Assembly: GCF_003846175.1 (NCBI RefSeq)
Contig: NZ_ML123052.1
Location: forward strand, 98,501 to 162,500
Source of the DNA: Streptomyces sp. ADI95-17
GTDB taxonomy: Bacteria > Actinomycetota > Actinomycetes > Streptomycetales > Streptomycetaceae
Direction of reading: 5' to 3'
Length of the DNA: 64,000 nucleotides
Below, in pieces: positions 44,465 through 52,206 of the stretch. The notes below the pieces were generated by a model. That model saw only the letters and a program-made list of their open reading frames with translations, did no database searches and was not told the DNA's origin. Each line of letters starts with the position of its first letter. Position 1 is the stretch's first letter. The translations under genes were made by a program, and so were the position numbers.

Positions 44465-45457
44465 ATGTCTATGGTGCGGAATCCGACGACGAAGGTAACG
44501 ATCAAGCGAACACTGATCGGTATTGCCGTGACGGTCGTCACCCTGGGGGCCCTCGTGGCCCTTTTCGTACCATTCGGCGGCCGGGGGACGGATGCCGCGA
44601 ACGGGGACGGCCGCCACGGGAACTCCGCGCCCGGCGGCCATGATCAGGACCACGACCGCGTCGATCTCGCGCGCCGCATCACGGACTTCACCAGGGACAC
44701 GGTGGCCCACAGTGACTACCTTCCGCCGCTGCGTGCCCAGCGCCGTACCGCCGCCGAGGCCGTCGGCCTCTTCCTCGACGGCCGGCGGGCCGAGGCGGGC
44801 CGCCGCCTCGACGACATCGACTTCGGCATCAGGACGTACACCGACACGGCGACCGGCCGCAGGTTCGCGGAGATCTCCGACCGGGCGGCGGAGGGCCGCC
44901 GGGGCTGGGGCCGGGTCTACATCGACCTGAGCGCCACGTCCCGCTGGTCGGTCCAGGTCCCGCACCCGGTCGCCGATTCGGGCAGCGAACAGCTCGGCAT
45001 CGGAGTGCTGCGGGCCCGGCGGGGCGGCGTACTGGTCATGGCCGGCGCCCATCGCAACGCCGACAAGAAGGGCCGCGCCGACGTGGCCCACCGCAGGGAC
45101 ACCGTGTTCGACGCCGTCTGCGACGAACTGGCCGCACGCCGCTTCCCCGGTCTCCAGGTCCACGGCTTCGCCGACAGCACCGAACCGGACTACGACGTGA
45201 TCGCCTCCCTGGGCTCGGCGGACAAGGGCCTCCCCACCGCCCGCCGCGCCGCGACGGCACTGCGCCACGAGGGCTTCGCCGTCTGCCGCGCCTGGGCCCG
45301 CCGCTGCGCGCTGGAGGGCCGCGGCAACGTACAGGGCCGGGAGGCGGAGGATCAGGGCGTGCCGTTCCTGCACATGGAGTTCAGCCGCACCGTCCGCGAC
45401 GACGCGGCCCGGGTGCGCCGCGCGTCGGCGGCGATGGCGGCGGCCCTGCCTTCCTGA
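44465..45457 (+). CDS. Membrane-anchored metal-dependent hydrolase-like protein
   Basis: A 330-aa protein with one N-terminal membrane segment (about 15-36) and an extracytoplasmic domain. Conserved-looking polar motifs are HPVADSGSE (His167, Asp171, Glu175), AGAHRNAD (His196, Arg197), DVAHRRDTVF (His209), VHGF (His233) and FLHMEFSR near the C-terminus. The H-x-x-x-D-x-x-x-E pattern plus late H-x-E recalls zinc peptidases of the carboxypeptidase/poly-gamma-glutamate hydrolase type. Family assignment is not certain. Divergent from pgsA, it is a candidate depolymerase for the polymer. ATG 44465 is taken as start; ATG 44471 is as likely. Confidence 0.65.
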   Translation: MSMVRNPTTKVTIKRTLIGIAVTVVTLGALVALFVPFGGRGTDAANGDGRHGNSAPGGHDQDHDRVDLARRITDFTRDTVAHSDYLPPLRAQRRTAAEAVGLFLDGRRAEAGRRLDDIDFGIRTYTDTATGRRFAEISDRAAEGRRGWGRVYIDLSATSRWSVQVPHPVADSGSEQLGIGVLRARRGGVLVMAGAHRNADKKGRADVAHRRDTVFDAVCDELAARRFPGLQVHGFADSTEPDYDVIASLGSADKGLPTARRAATALRHEGFAVCRAWARRCALEGRGNVQGREAEDQGVPFLHMEFSRTVRDDAARVRRASAAMAAALPS

Positions 45458-45552
45458 ACGGCGGCGCCGGTCCGGTCCGGTCCGGAGCGGGGGGATGGGT
45501 GGGTGGGAACGGTTCGGCGGGTGCCGAAGAGTCACCGATCTAGCGTCACCCC

Positions 45553-46200
45553 ATGACGGAAACGAAGCACGTACCCACCACTTCCGAAGCCCCCGAAAGC
45601 CTCGGTGTCCCCGGCGGCCCTGGTGGCCCTGGCACGGTTGGCACCCCCGACAGCCCCGGCACCCCCGGCAGCGGTTCCGGCAGCGGCCCCGCCGAGACCC
45701 CGGCGACGGACGATCGCGACCCCGCGCAGCTCCTGACGGCCATGGTCGACCGCGTCCTGGCCCTGGCCGCGACCTGGACCGCCTGGGACGGCCGTCCCGT
45801 CCCCGCCGGTGACCGGCTCTACACCCCGCACAAGGCGATCCGCCGCGTCGCCGACCACCTGGTCGACCACCTCGCGGAGATGGAGGCCCGGCTGGTCGGC
45901 GAGGAGACGCAGCCCGATCACTGGCACGCCTCGGCGACCACCACCGCGGCCGACCTCGCCCCCTTCACCGGCGCCGACCTCGACGAAGCACGCAGCCGGC
46001 TCACCCGCCTGGCCAGGATCTGGGTGAACCGCCTGGACGCCCTGACCCCCGACGAGCTCGACCGCTCGGCCGGAACGGGCTGGACCTTCCGCCAACTCGC
46101 CTTCCACCTGGCCGAGTCGGTCTACTACGCGGACGCCGTGGGTGACCTGACGACGGTCGGGGCACCCGCGTCCACCCCCGCCCGGCCGGCGAAGCCGTGA
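45553..46200 (+). CDS. DinB-family protein (mycothiol-transferase-like)
   Basis: A 215-aa protein with a disordered Gly/Pro/Thr-rich N-terminus of about 55 residues (PGGPGGPGTVGTPDSPGTP) and a four-helix DinB domain. Candidate metal histidines are in RVADHLVDHLAEME and FRQLAFHLAESVYYAD. DinB-like actinobacterial proteins include mycothiol-dependent transferases and isomerases, but many are uncharacterised. ATG 45553 lies soon after the predicted promoter; the ribosome site is weak. Monocistronic. Confidence 0.75.
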   Translation: MTETKHVPTTSEAPESLGVPGGPGGPGTVGTPDSPGTPGSGSGSGPAETPATDDRDPAQLLTAMVDRVLALAATWTAWDGRPVPAGDRLYTPHKAIRRVADHLVDHLAEMEARLVGEETQPDHWHASATTTAADLAPFTGADLDEARSRLTRLARIWVNRLDALTPDELDRSAGTGWTFRQLAFHLAESVYYADAVGDLTTVGAPASTPARPAKP

Positions 46201-46588
46201 CGGCTGCGAGGTCGCGCAACGAGCCACGGAGGGCAGCGACGCTCGACGTGACAGCGGGCCTCGGCCGCAGCGCGCCCTTTCGTCGACTCGCCCTTTCATT
46301 GGCCCGGCGCCCGGCGCCCGGGGTGCGGCGCCCGGGGTGCGGGGTGCGGGGTGCGGAAGCCGAAGCCCGAGCATGAACCCGGCTCCCTGCCAAGCCTGTT
46401 CAGCCTGTACGGGGATGTGCTGCGGCCCCCGACCGACACCTGACGCACCCGCAAGCCGGGCCCTCGGAACCCCTTCGGTTCCACCTCGGCCACATGCGCA
46501 TGTGACTTGGTCGTGCCCTCCCGAGCGATGAGTTTGCGCGCCCTCGTCGGTCATACAAGTACAACATCCTGAACCCGGAGGGCTTGTC
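46201..46588. repeat. Intergenic region with GC-rich short repeats
   Basis: 388 bp without a credible gene. At 46303-46360 the motifs GGCGCCCG and GGGGTGCG repeat in tandem (about seven degenerate units). The right end holds the promoter area and GGAGG ribosome site for the DUF998 gene. No RNA gene was recognised. Confidence 0.5.
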
Positions 46589-47362
46589 ATGACCTACACG
46601 CTCGGCGCCCGCACCCACGAAGCCCGCTCCACCGACGCGACCCGCTCCACCGACGCGACCCGCACCACCGGCGTCCCGGAGGTCCGGGAAGCACAGCGCG
46701 CACCGCGAACGACGCAGCGAGGCCTGCTGATCGGCGGCATGGTGGCGGGCCCGCTGTTCCTAGGGGTGGCCACTGTTCAGGGACTCGTACGCGAGGGCTT
46801 CGACTTCACCCGTAACGCGTTCAGCCAGCTCGCCCTCGGCGGCCCCGGCTGGGTGCAGACGATCAACTTCGTCGTCACCGGCGCATTGTTGCTGGCCAGC
46901 GCGTTCGGACTGCGCGGGCTGCTGCGAGGGGGTGCGGGCGAGAGATGGGTGCCGGTGCTGATCGGTGTGTTCGGCGCTTCGTTCCTGGCCGCCGCGGTGT
47001 TCAACGCCGACGCCGGAGCCGGATTCCCCGTCGGTTCCCCGGAGACCGGCACGCTGAGCGGGCACGGGGCCGTCCACATGTTCAGCGGCATGATCGGCTA
47101 CCTGGCGCTGTGCGCCGCGTTCGTCGTCCTGGCCCGCCCCCTCGCCGCCAGGGGGTACCGGGCCTGGGCCCTGGCCTCCCGGCTCGCCCCCGCCCTCGTC
47201 CTCGCGGGCTTCGCGGCATCCGGCTCCTACGTCCTCGCCTTCACCGCCGGAGCGGGCCTCGGCCTCTGCTGGCTGACCGCCGTGACGGCCCGGCTGCTCG
47301 CCGGTACGGTGACGACCGAGCACCCGGGACGGACACAGGGCGACGGCGACCACCTGGGCTGA
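46589..47362 (+). CDS. DUF998 membrane protein
   Basis: A 257-aa protein. The first 45 residues are hydrophilic with a tandem ARSTDATRSTDATR repeat. Six membrane segments follow, with the DUF998 hallmark VREGFDFTRNAFSQLALGGPGW after the first. The function of DUF998 is unknown. ATG 46589 follows CCGGAGGGCTT. The next gene begins 38 bp downstream on the same strand and may be co-transcribed. Confidence 0.88.
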   Translation: MTYTLGARTHEARSTDATRSTDATRTTGVPEVREAQRAPRTTQRGLLIGGMVAGPLFLGVATVQGLVREGFDFTRNAFSQLALGGPGWVQTINFVVTGALLLASAFGLRGLLRGGAGERWVPVLIGVFGASFLAAAVFNADAGAGFPVGSPETGTLSGHGAVHMFSGMIGYLALCAAFVVLARPLAARGYRAWALASRLAPALVLAGFAASGSYVLAFTAGAGLGLCWLTAVTARLLAGTVTTEHPGRTQGDGDHLG

Positions 47363-47400
47363 CGGCCGATCAAAGACGCAACGGGGCGGGCGACAACAGT

Positions 47401-48720
47401 ATGGACGCGAGCATCGATTCGGGCGCGGTCGCGGGTGCGGGCGAGGGCGCGGGCGTCGTGGCCGTGACGCCCCCCGCCCCGCCGCCGGCGTCCGAAGTGA
47501 TCTCCGCCGTACGGGCCGGCGATGCCCACGGCGTGGAAGCTCTGCTCTCGGCAGGCGCCGACCCCGACGCGCGTGACGAGCACGGAACTCCCGTGCTGTG
47601 CCTGGCGATCGAGACGTACGCCGTCGAAGTCGTCCGCCTGCTCGCCACGCACGGCGCCGACCCCGACCGGTGCGGACCGGACGGCGTACGACCGCTGCGC
47701 AAGGCCGTCGACTCGGGCTCGCCCGCGGTGGCCGGGGCCACTGTGCACAACACCGCCGAGTGGCGCCGCCACCGCGAGGCCGAACTGCTGGAGGCACGGA
47801 GCCTCGCCCGGCACTGGTACGAGACGGGCGTCGAGGCGGAACTACGGCGCCGTACGGGTGCACAGGGCGCGGTCACCCGTACCCACGTCCAGGACGACGA
47901 GTACACCGGCGTCGACGAGTTCTCCCTCGGCGGCGCGACCGTACGCGACGGGCACGCGGCGATCCTGACGGACCTGGAGAAGGTGCTCGGGCTCCGGCCC
48001 CCCTTCGAGGAGCTGCTGGAACGGGCGCTGACCCGCCCCGACCAGCAGCACGCCACCTGGGCGGCCTCCACCCTCCTCCTGTCCCACCGCCGCGACCAGG
48101 AGACCTGGGACGCCGCGGCGGCCCTGAGCGCCGACCCGGACCCGGTGCACCGGCTGTTCGGCACCGAAGTGCTGCGGCTGACCCACCTGTTCGACGAGAG
48201 CGAGGAGGACCGGTTCGCGGCCCCCACGCTGGAACTGTTCCTGAACCGGTCGGCCCAGGAGCAGGATGCCGCGGTGCTCACCGAGCTGCTGACCGGCCTC
48301 GCCGAGCACGCCGACCCGCGCGGCGACGAGCGCCTGCTGTCCTGTGCCGGCCATCCCGATCCCCGTGTGCGACACGCTGTGGCCTTCGGTTTCGACAGGT
48401 GGTCACCGGCCTTCTCCGCCACGGTCCGGAAGGCGTTGGTGGACCTGATGGCCGACCCGGACGCGGACGTCCGGCAGGGCGCCTGTCGCACGGTCGCCGA
48501 CAGCAAGGACCGCGCCCCCGAACTGGCCGAGGCGATGGCCGCGCTGCTGGACGACACGAGCCGCCCGGTCCGGGTCAGCGCCGTTCACGGCCTCGCCCGC
48601 CACGACGACGAACGGTGCGTGGAAGGAGCCCGCCGCCTGCCTCCCGCACCGCCCGGGACCTCGTACGAGTACGACCTCGACGAGGTGTGGCGGTACGAAC
48701 GGCGCCGCGACGGCCGCTGA
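47401..48720 (+). CDS. Ankyrin-HEAT repeat protein
   Basis: A 439-aa soluble protein. Residues about 30-115 carry two to three ankyrin repeats (AVRAGDAHGVEALLSAGADP, VVRLLATHGADPDRCGPDG). The C-terminal half is helical HEAT-like repeats (LLSCAGHPDPRVRHAVAFGF, LMADPDADVRQGACRTVADS, LLDDTSRPVRVSAVHGLARH). Such proteins are protein-interaction scaffolds; the partner is unknown. ATG 47401 has only a weak ribosome site (GGGGCGGGCG), the best available before the repeats. Confidence 0.82.
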   Translation: MDASIDSGAVAGAGEGAGVVAVTPPAPPPASEVISAVRAGDAHGVEALLSAGADPDARDEHGTPVLCLAIETYAVEVVRLLATHGADPDRCGPDGVRPLRKAVDSGSPAVAGATVHNTAEWRRHREAELLEARSLARHWYETGVEAELRRRTGAQGAVTRTHVQDDEYTGVDEFSLGGATVRDGHAAILTDLEKVLGLRPPFEELLERALTRPDQQHATWAASTLLLSHRRDQETWDAAAALSADPDPVHRLFGTEVLRLTHLFDESEEDRFAAPTLELFLNRSAQEQDAAVLTELLTGLAEHADPRGDERLLSCAGHPDPRVRHAVAFGFDRWSPAFSATVRKALVDLMADPDADVRQGACRTVADSKDRAPELAEAMAALLDDTSRPVRVSAVHGLARHDDERCVEGARRLPPAPPGTSYEYDLDEVWRYERRRDGR

Positions 48721-48726
48721 AACCGG

Positions 48727-48762
48727 ATGGGACTCCCCGTACAGATGGGACTCCCCGTACAC
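48727..48762. repeat. 18-bp tandem duplication before the zinc-finger gene
   Basis: GATGGGACTCCCCGTACA occurs twice back to back, ending 18 bp before the next ATG. It may be a duplicated control site or a recent slippage event. Confidence 0.7.
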
Positions 48763-48779
48763 AACCCAGGCTCGCGCGC

Positions 48780-49664
48780 ATGATCGAACACGGAGATGGT
48801 CTCGCCTGGCTCCACCGAGGCCTGGACGGCTGCTACCTCACCTTCGCGGAGGGCATACCGGCCGAGGAACTGGCGGTGCGACTGGGTGCCCCGGCGGATT
48901 CGCCGGTGCTGGACGCGGACACCGTCGCGGCGATCGAGCGGGCCGCGCCGCCGTGGGAGCAGCCCGTCCCCGACATCGGCCGCATCGGGGACGCGGGCAA
49001 CGGCTGGTCGTTCGTACTGCTGCCCTGCACCGCGTACTGGGAACACGGCCGCACCGGCCCCGAGAGCCCGTACGGCCGCTGTCCCTCGCACGGCATACGC
49101 ACCGTGAGCGCCGTCTACACCGGCATGGACCCGGCCCAGATCGACGTCATGCACGACGGGCAGCACCTCTGGGGCTACTCCGACAGCGGGTTCAACGGCT
49201 CCCGCCCCCACCTCCTGAACACCGCCCTGGCCGACCTCGGCTGGAACGCGGACGAGGAAGAGGAGGAGGACGAGTACGGCGAAGTGCCCCCGCACTCCCC
49301 TTCGTACGAGCTCCTGTACGCAGCCCTGGGCAACTTCTTCGGCCTCAACGGCCTGCCCCGCGCCGCCATCGAGAACCGCACCCTGCCCGGCATGTTCTGC
49401 GAACCCCGTGAACTGCCCCGCCACGAGTACGCCGACGCCCCCGCCGGCCCGTACGGACCGTGCGAGCAGTGCGGCGGACCGATGGTCCTGAGCCACGTGG
49501 CGAAGGCGGTGGGGAGCTATGTCCTCTACTGCGACCGGTGCAAGGCCCTCGGCGGATACCGCGTCGAAGGACTGACGCGCACCGAGGAACGCACCGTCCC
49601 CAACCCCAAGTGGGCCAACGTCAATCTCCTCGGCGATGCCGACGGCGACGGCAACGCCGACTGA
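48780..49664 (+). CDS. Unknown protein with C-terminal four-cysteine zinc ribbon
   Basis: A 294-aa protein. The N-terminus (DGLAWLHRGLDGCYLTFAEG and LAVRLGAP) resembles the DUF6461-like start found in many Streptomyces proteins of unknown role. A central acidic run of Glu/Asp (about residues 160-168) follows. The C-terminus has CEQCGG and YCDRCK, a probable zinc ribbon. Same strand as the ankyrin-HEAT gene, 59 bp downstream, so possibly an operon. ATG 48780 has a poor ribosome site. Confidence 0.65.
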   Translation: MIEHGDGLAWLHRGLDGCYLTFAEGIPAEELAVRLGAPADSPVLDADTVAAIERAAPPWEQPVPDIGRIGDAGNGWSFVLLPCTAYWEHGRTGPESPYGRCPSHGIRTVSAVYTGMDPAQIDVMHDGQHLWGYSDSGFNGSRPHLLNTALADLGWNADEEEEEDEYGEVPPHSPSYELLYAALGNFFGLNGLPRAAIENRTLPGMFCEPRELPRHEYADAPAGPYGPCEQCGGPMVLSHVAKAVGSYVLYCDRCKALGGYRVEGLTRTEERTVPNPKWANVNLLGDADGDGNAD

Positions 49665-49691
49665 CAACACCGGGGCCGTCCACACGAACCG

Positions 49692-50069
49692 TCAGTCGCG
49701 AACGAGACAGAAGGGATGACCCGCCGGGTCCGCGTAGATCCTCCAACCACGCGTGCCCTCACCGGCATCGAGCAGCGAAGCCCCGAGCCCGAGAACCTGT
49801 TCCTGGGCCAGGTCGAGGTCCGTGACACCCAGATCGAGATGGAACTGCTGCGGGTGAGCGGGATCCGGCCACCGCGGCGGCCGATGGTCCTCCACCCGCT
49901 GGAATGCGAGCACGAGCCCCGAGTCGGTATGAAGGGTCGACCAGCCGTCATCGAGTGACCACCGAGGATCCGGCCGGTCCACCGTGCCGCCGAGAAGCGC
50001 CAGGTAGAACCGGGAGAGCTCACGCACATCGGAACAGTCCAGCACCACACACTGCAACTTGGCGATCAT
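49692..50069 (-). CDS. VOC family protein
   Basis: A 125-aa compact VOC protein: KLQCVVLDCSDVRELSRFYLALLGG at the start, FHLDLGVTDLDLAQEQVLGLGA in the second half and WRIYADPAGHPFCLVRD at the end, the classical glyoxalase-like repeat. Streptomyces encode many. Candidate metal ligands are present (His in QFHLDL and the terminal GHPFCL region) but not certain. ATG 50069 starts exactly at the conserved MIAKLQ. Monocistronic. Confidence 0.88.
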   Translation of the reverse strand: MIAKLQCVVLDCSDVRELSRFYLALLGGTVDRPDPRWSLDDGWSTLHTDSGLVLAFQRVEDHRPPRWPDPAHPQQFHLDLGVTDLDLAQEQVLGLGASLLDAGEGTRGWRIYADPAGHPFCLVRD

Positions 50070-50393
50070 GAGCAGCAGCGTAGACCGGGCGCGCCGGCCG
50101 GGGCCCAACAGCGCCGCGAGGTGCGCGGGGCGCCCTCCGCCGTTCCGTACACGCGCCGAAAGCCGGGAGCCCTCCCGCCCTGGCGGGCGAAAGGGCTCGG
50201 GGCTCGATCCTGCTTGTGACGCGTTGTATTCAGACCATCCGCTCATGCACCGCGCACGCATGAACATGCAGGAGTGGAGGGCTGGCGGCCTCGCCAGGCC
50301 GAGGGGAGTTCCTGGCCGTTGCCGCGGCATGCGGGAACAACGCCGCACGCGCTTCCCGAGGAGCAGGCATGCAGCCCCGGAATCGCCGGTGCC
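50070..50393. other. Intergenic region with one stem-loop
   Basis: No gene seen in 324 bp. A compound hairpin at 50167-50198 (outer arms GAGCCCT/AGGGCTC, inner CCCGCC/GGCGGG) could terminate the signal-peptidase-like transcript, although it is about 200 bp past the stop. The left end contains the promoter of the VOC gene. Confidence 0.45.
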
Positions 50394-51062
50394 TCACTGA
50401 GCCGCGGGCCACGGCGGCACAGCCGTGAGCGGCCGCCGGGCGCTCCGTCCGGCCACGTACCCCCCGATCCCCAAGCCGGTCCCTACCAGCGCCAGCAAGA
50501 TCCCAAGGGCTCCGAGCGCCCCCGACACCGCTGGCACGACGAGACTCCGCTGCACTCGCCCGAGCACCCCGGAGGCCGCGACGCTGCCCGACTGCTCGTC
50601 GAGGAAGAAGCGCGAGTCGTTCGAGTTGCCTCGGTGATCACCCAGCAGGAAGAACCGCCCGTCCGGCACCCGCACGTCGTACGGTCCGGTTGCCGGGTTC
50701 ACTTCGCCGGGCATCAGATACGGCTCGTCGACCGGCTTGCCATTCACCTTGATCCGATGCCCGTCGTAGACCACGTGATCGCCGCCCATCCCGAGGACCC
50801 GCTGCAGGACCGGACGGCCCTCATAGCGATCGGGCACCGTGACAAGTACGACATCACCCCTGCGGACCTCGTCCGCGTCGATGCCCTCGATGACCAGCCG
50901 CTCGCCCTGGTGGTACGTCGGCTCCATCGCCTCGCTCATGACGGTGACCCCCTGGTAATTCGTGAAGAAGTACCCGATGCCCCCCACCGCCAGGAGCAGC
51001 CCGAGTGGCACCAGTGCCCAGGCCGCGATCCTCAGCCCGCTGCCCGCTCTCCGCTGCTGCAT
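50394..51062 (-). CDS. Signal peptidase I homologue lacking the catalytic dyad
   Basis: A 222-aa S26-family protein with membrane segments at residues 11-34 and about 188-212. Box E (GDHRGNSNDSR) and the GMGGDHVVYDG region are conserved. The active-site serine box, normally S-x-S-M-x-P-T, reads SEAMEPT, with Ala45 in the nucleophile position. The general-base lysine of the KR motif is Gln87 (LQRVLGMGGD). Both residues needed for peptide cleavage are therefore absent, so this is probably an inactive paralogue or works by another residue such as Ser43. ATG 51062 follows GGGAGGGTG. Confidence 0.85.
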   Translation of the reverse strand: MQQRRAGSGLRIAAWALVPLGLLLAVGGIGYFFTNYQGVTVMSEAMEPTYHQGERLVIEGIDADEVRRGDVVLVTVPDRYEGRPVLQRVLGMGGDHVVYDGHRIKVNGKPVDEPYLMPGEVNPATGPYDVRVPDGRFFLLGDHRGNSNDSRFFLDEQSGSVAASGVLGRVQRSLVVPAVSGALGALGILLALVGTGLGIGGYVAGRSARRPLTAVPPWPAAQ

Positions 51063-51243
51063 GAACACCCTCCCTTGAATCGCCCGAGGCCGGGCGGACC
51101 AGCAGAGGCTAAGCGGTCTCGGGACGGAAGCGCCCCTCACCCTCAAGGGCGCACAGGTCGGTGAAGTCTTTGATCAACGGGCGGTCCGGGTGAGGTGCTT
51201 GAGCCGGATAAGGTGCCCCGGAGCCAGGCATGAGGGGATCACG

Positions 51244-51708
51244 TTGGAGCGACGGAAGCTGATGGGGATCGGGGCGGCGCTGGCGGTCCTACCCGCCTGG
51301 TGGGCCCTGCGCCAGGTGACGAATGAGGCCAAGAGGGACTGGCGCACCGATACCGCACCGCTGGAGCGGGCGTTCCCGTTGCTCGGCGTGCTCACCGACG
51401 CCAAGTGGGTCAGCAGCCGGGACAACGACCGGGACGTACCGTCGCCGGAGCTGGTGATCTCGGGCTTCGCCCGGCTGGCACCGGGGAAACTTGCCGAGCT
51501 GGCGGCGGCCCACGCCTTCGTCTCCGCGGAGCCGGCCGATGACTTCTCCTCGTGGTTCGAGAAGCCGCTCAGGGGTGAGGGGCCGGAGAACCCGCAGTGG
51601 ATCCGGTCGCCCGGACTTGACCGCGACGGCAACGGCTACTCCACCAACCTGTGGTTCGACCGTCGCAGCGACACCGTCCGCTTCCGGGCGCTCAACCCGT
51701 ACGGCTAG
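51244..51708 (+). CDS. Small membrane-anchored protein of unknown function
   Basis: A 154-aa protein with a short basic start (ERRK) and a hydrophobic segment (about residues 7-20), then a soluble domain of about 125 residues with many Trp/Phe (KWVSSRDNDRDVPSPELVIS, DDFSSWFEKPL, YSTNLWFDRRS). TTG 51244 has GAGGGG 6 nt upstream and places the basic residues before the anchor; ATG 51262 is the alternative. No family recognised. It lies between the signal-peptidase homologue and a transposase remnant. Confidence 0.6.
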   Translation: MERRKLMGIGAALAVLPAWWALRQVTNEAKRDWRTDTAPLERAFPLLGVLTDAKWVSSRDNDRDVPSPELVISGFARLAPGKLAELAAAHAFVSAEPADDFSSWFEKPLRGEGPENPQWIRSPGLDRDGNGYSTNLWFDRRSDTVRFRALNPYG

Positions 51709-51710
51709 GA

Positions 51711-52150
51711 CGCGTCTCGAATCGTAGTCAATGAGCGGCTCGGCTGAGGTCCTTGAGCCCGATCACCGACCCGCCTTCAGCTTGTTGATCAGCCGCTCGA
51801 CGGTGTTCCGCTTCTTGTACGGGGCGGCGTCGTGGCTGACGGGCCGACCACTTCCAGAGCCCTTCCTCTTCCGGTTGGCGGCCTGGTCGGCTTGCTCTGG
51901 AATGACTGCCTTGATGCCACGTTTCCGCAGGTGGGAGCGGTTTCCGCGGGACGAGTAGGCACTATCTCCGGCGGCGGCGTCAGGCCGGGTGCGAGGGCGG
52001 CCGACGGGCCCGCGGACCCATATCTTGCCCGGCACGGGGATGAACTGCGGGCTGTCGGCTGCCTGTCCGGCGGGCAGGGCGAACGCCGGCTGTCGGCGGC
52101 GAGGTGGACCTTGCCGGTGACCTGACCAGTGACACATGTCCACCGCCCAG
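51711..52150 (-). pseudogene. IS5-family transposase remnant
   Basis: The C-terminal half of an IS5-type DDE transposase. Recognisable pieces, read leftward, are KVHLAADSR, FALPAGQAADSPQF in another frame, GRPRTRPDAAAGDSAYSSRG, LRKRGIKAVIPEQADQAANR and KKRNTVERLINKLK. A frameshift lies near 52085, the N-terminal half is missing and the frame stops early at 51763. The 51711-51731 sequence GACGCGTCTCGAATCGTAGTC resembles an IS terminal repeat. Not functional. Its loss may have shaped the promoter of the next gene. Confidence 0.85.
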
Positions 52151-52206
52151 CGCTCTTTTACTGGGAGGTCGAAAGCGGCGTCCCGATTCGAGGAGGTTTG
52201 TTCACT

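Noticed and set aside
46303..46360. Possible structured RNA in GC-rich repeats
   Set aside because: The repeats are degenerate GGGGTGCG/GGCGCCCG units with no stable, specific hairpin or known RNA motif.
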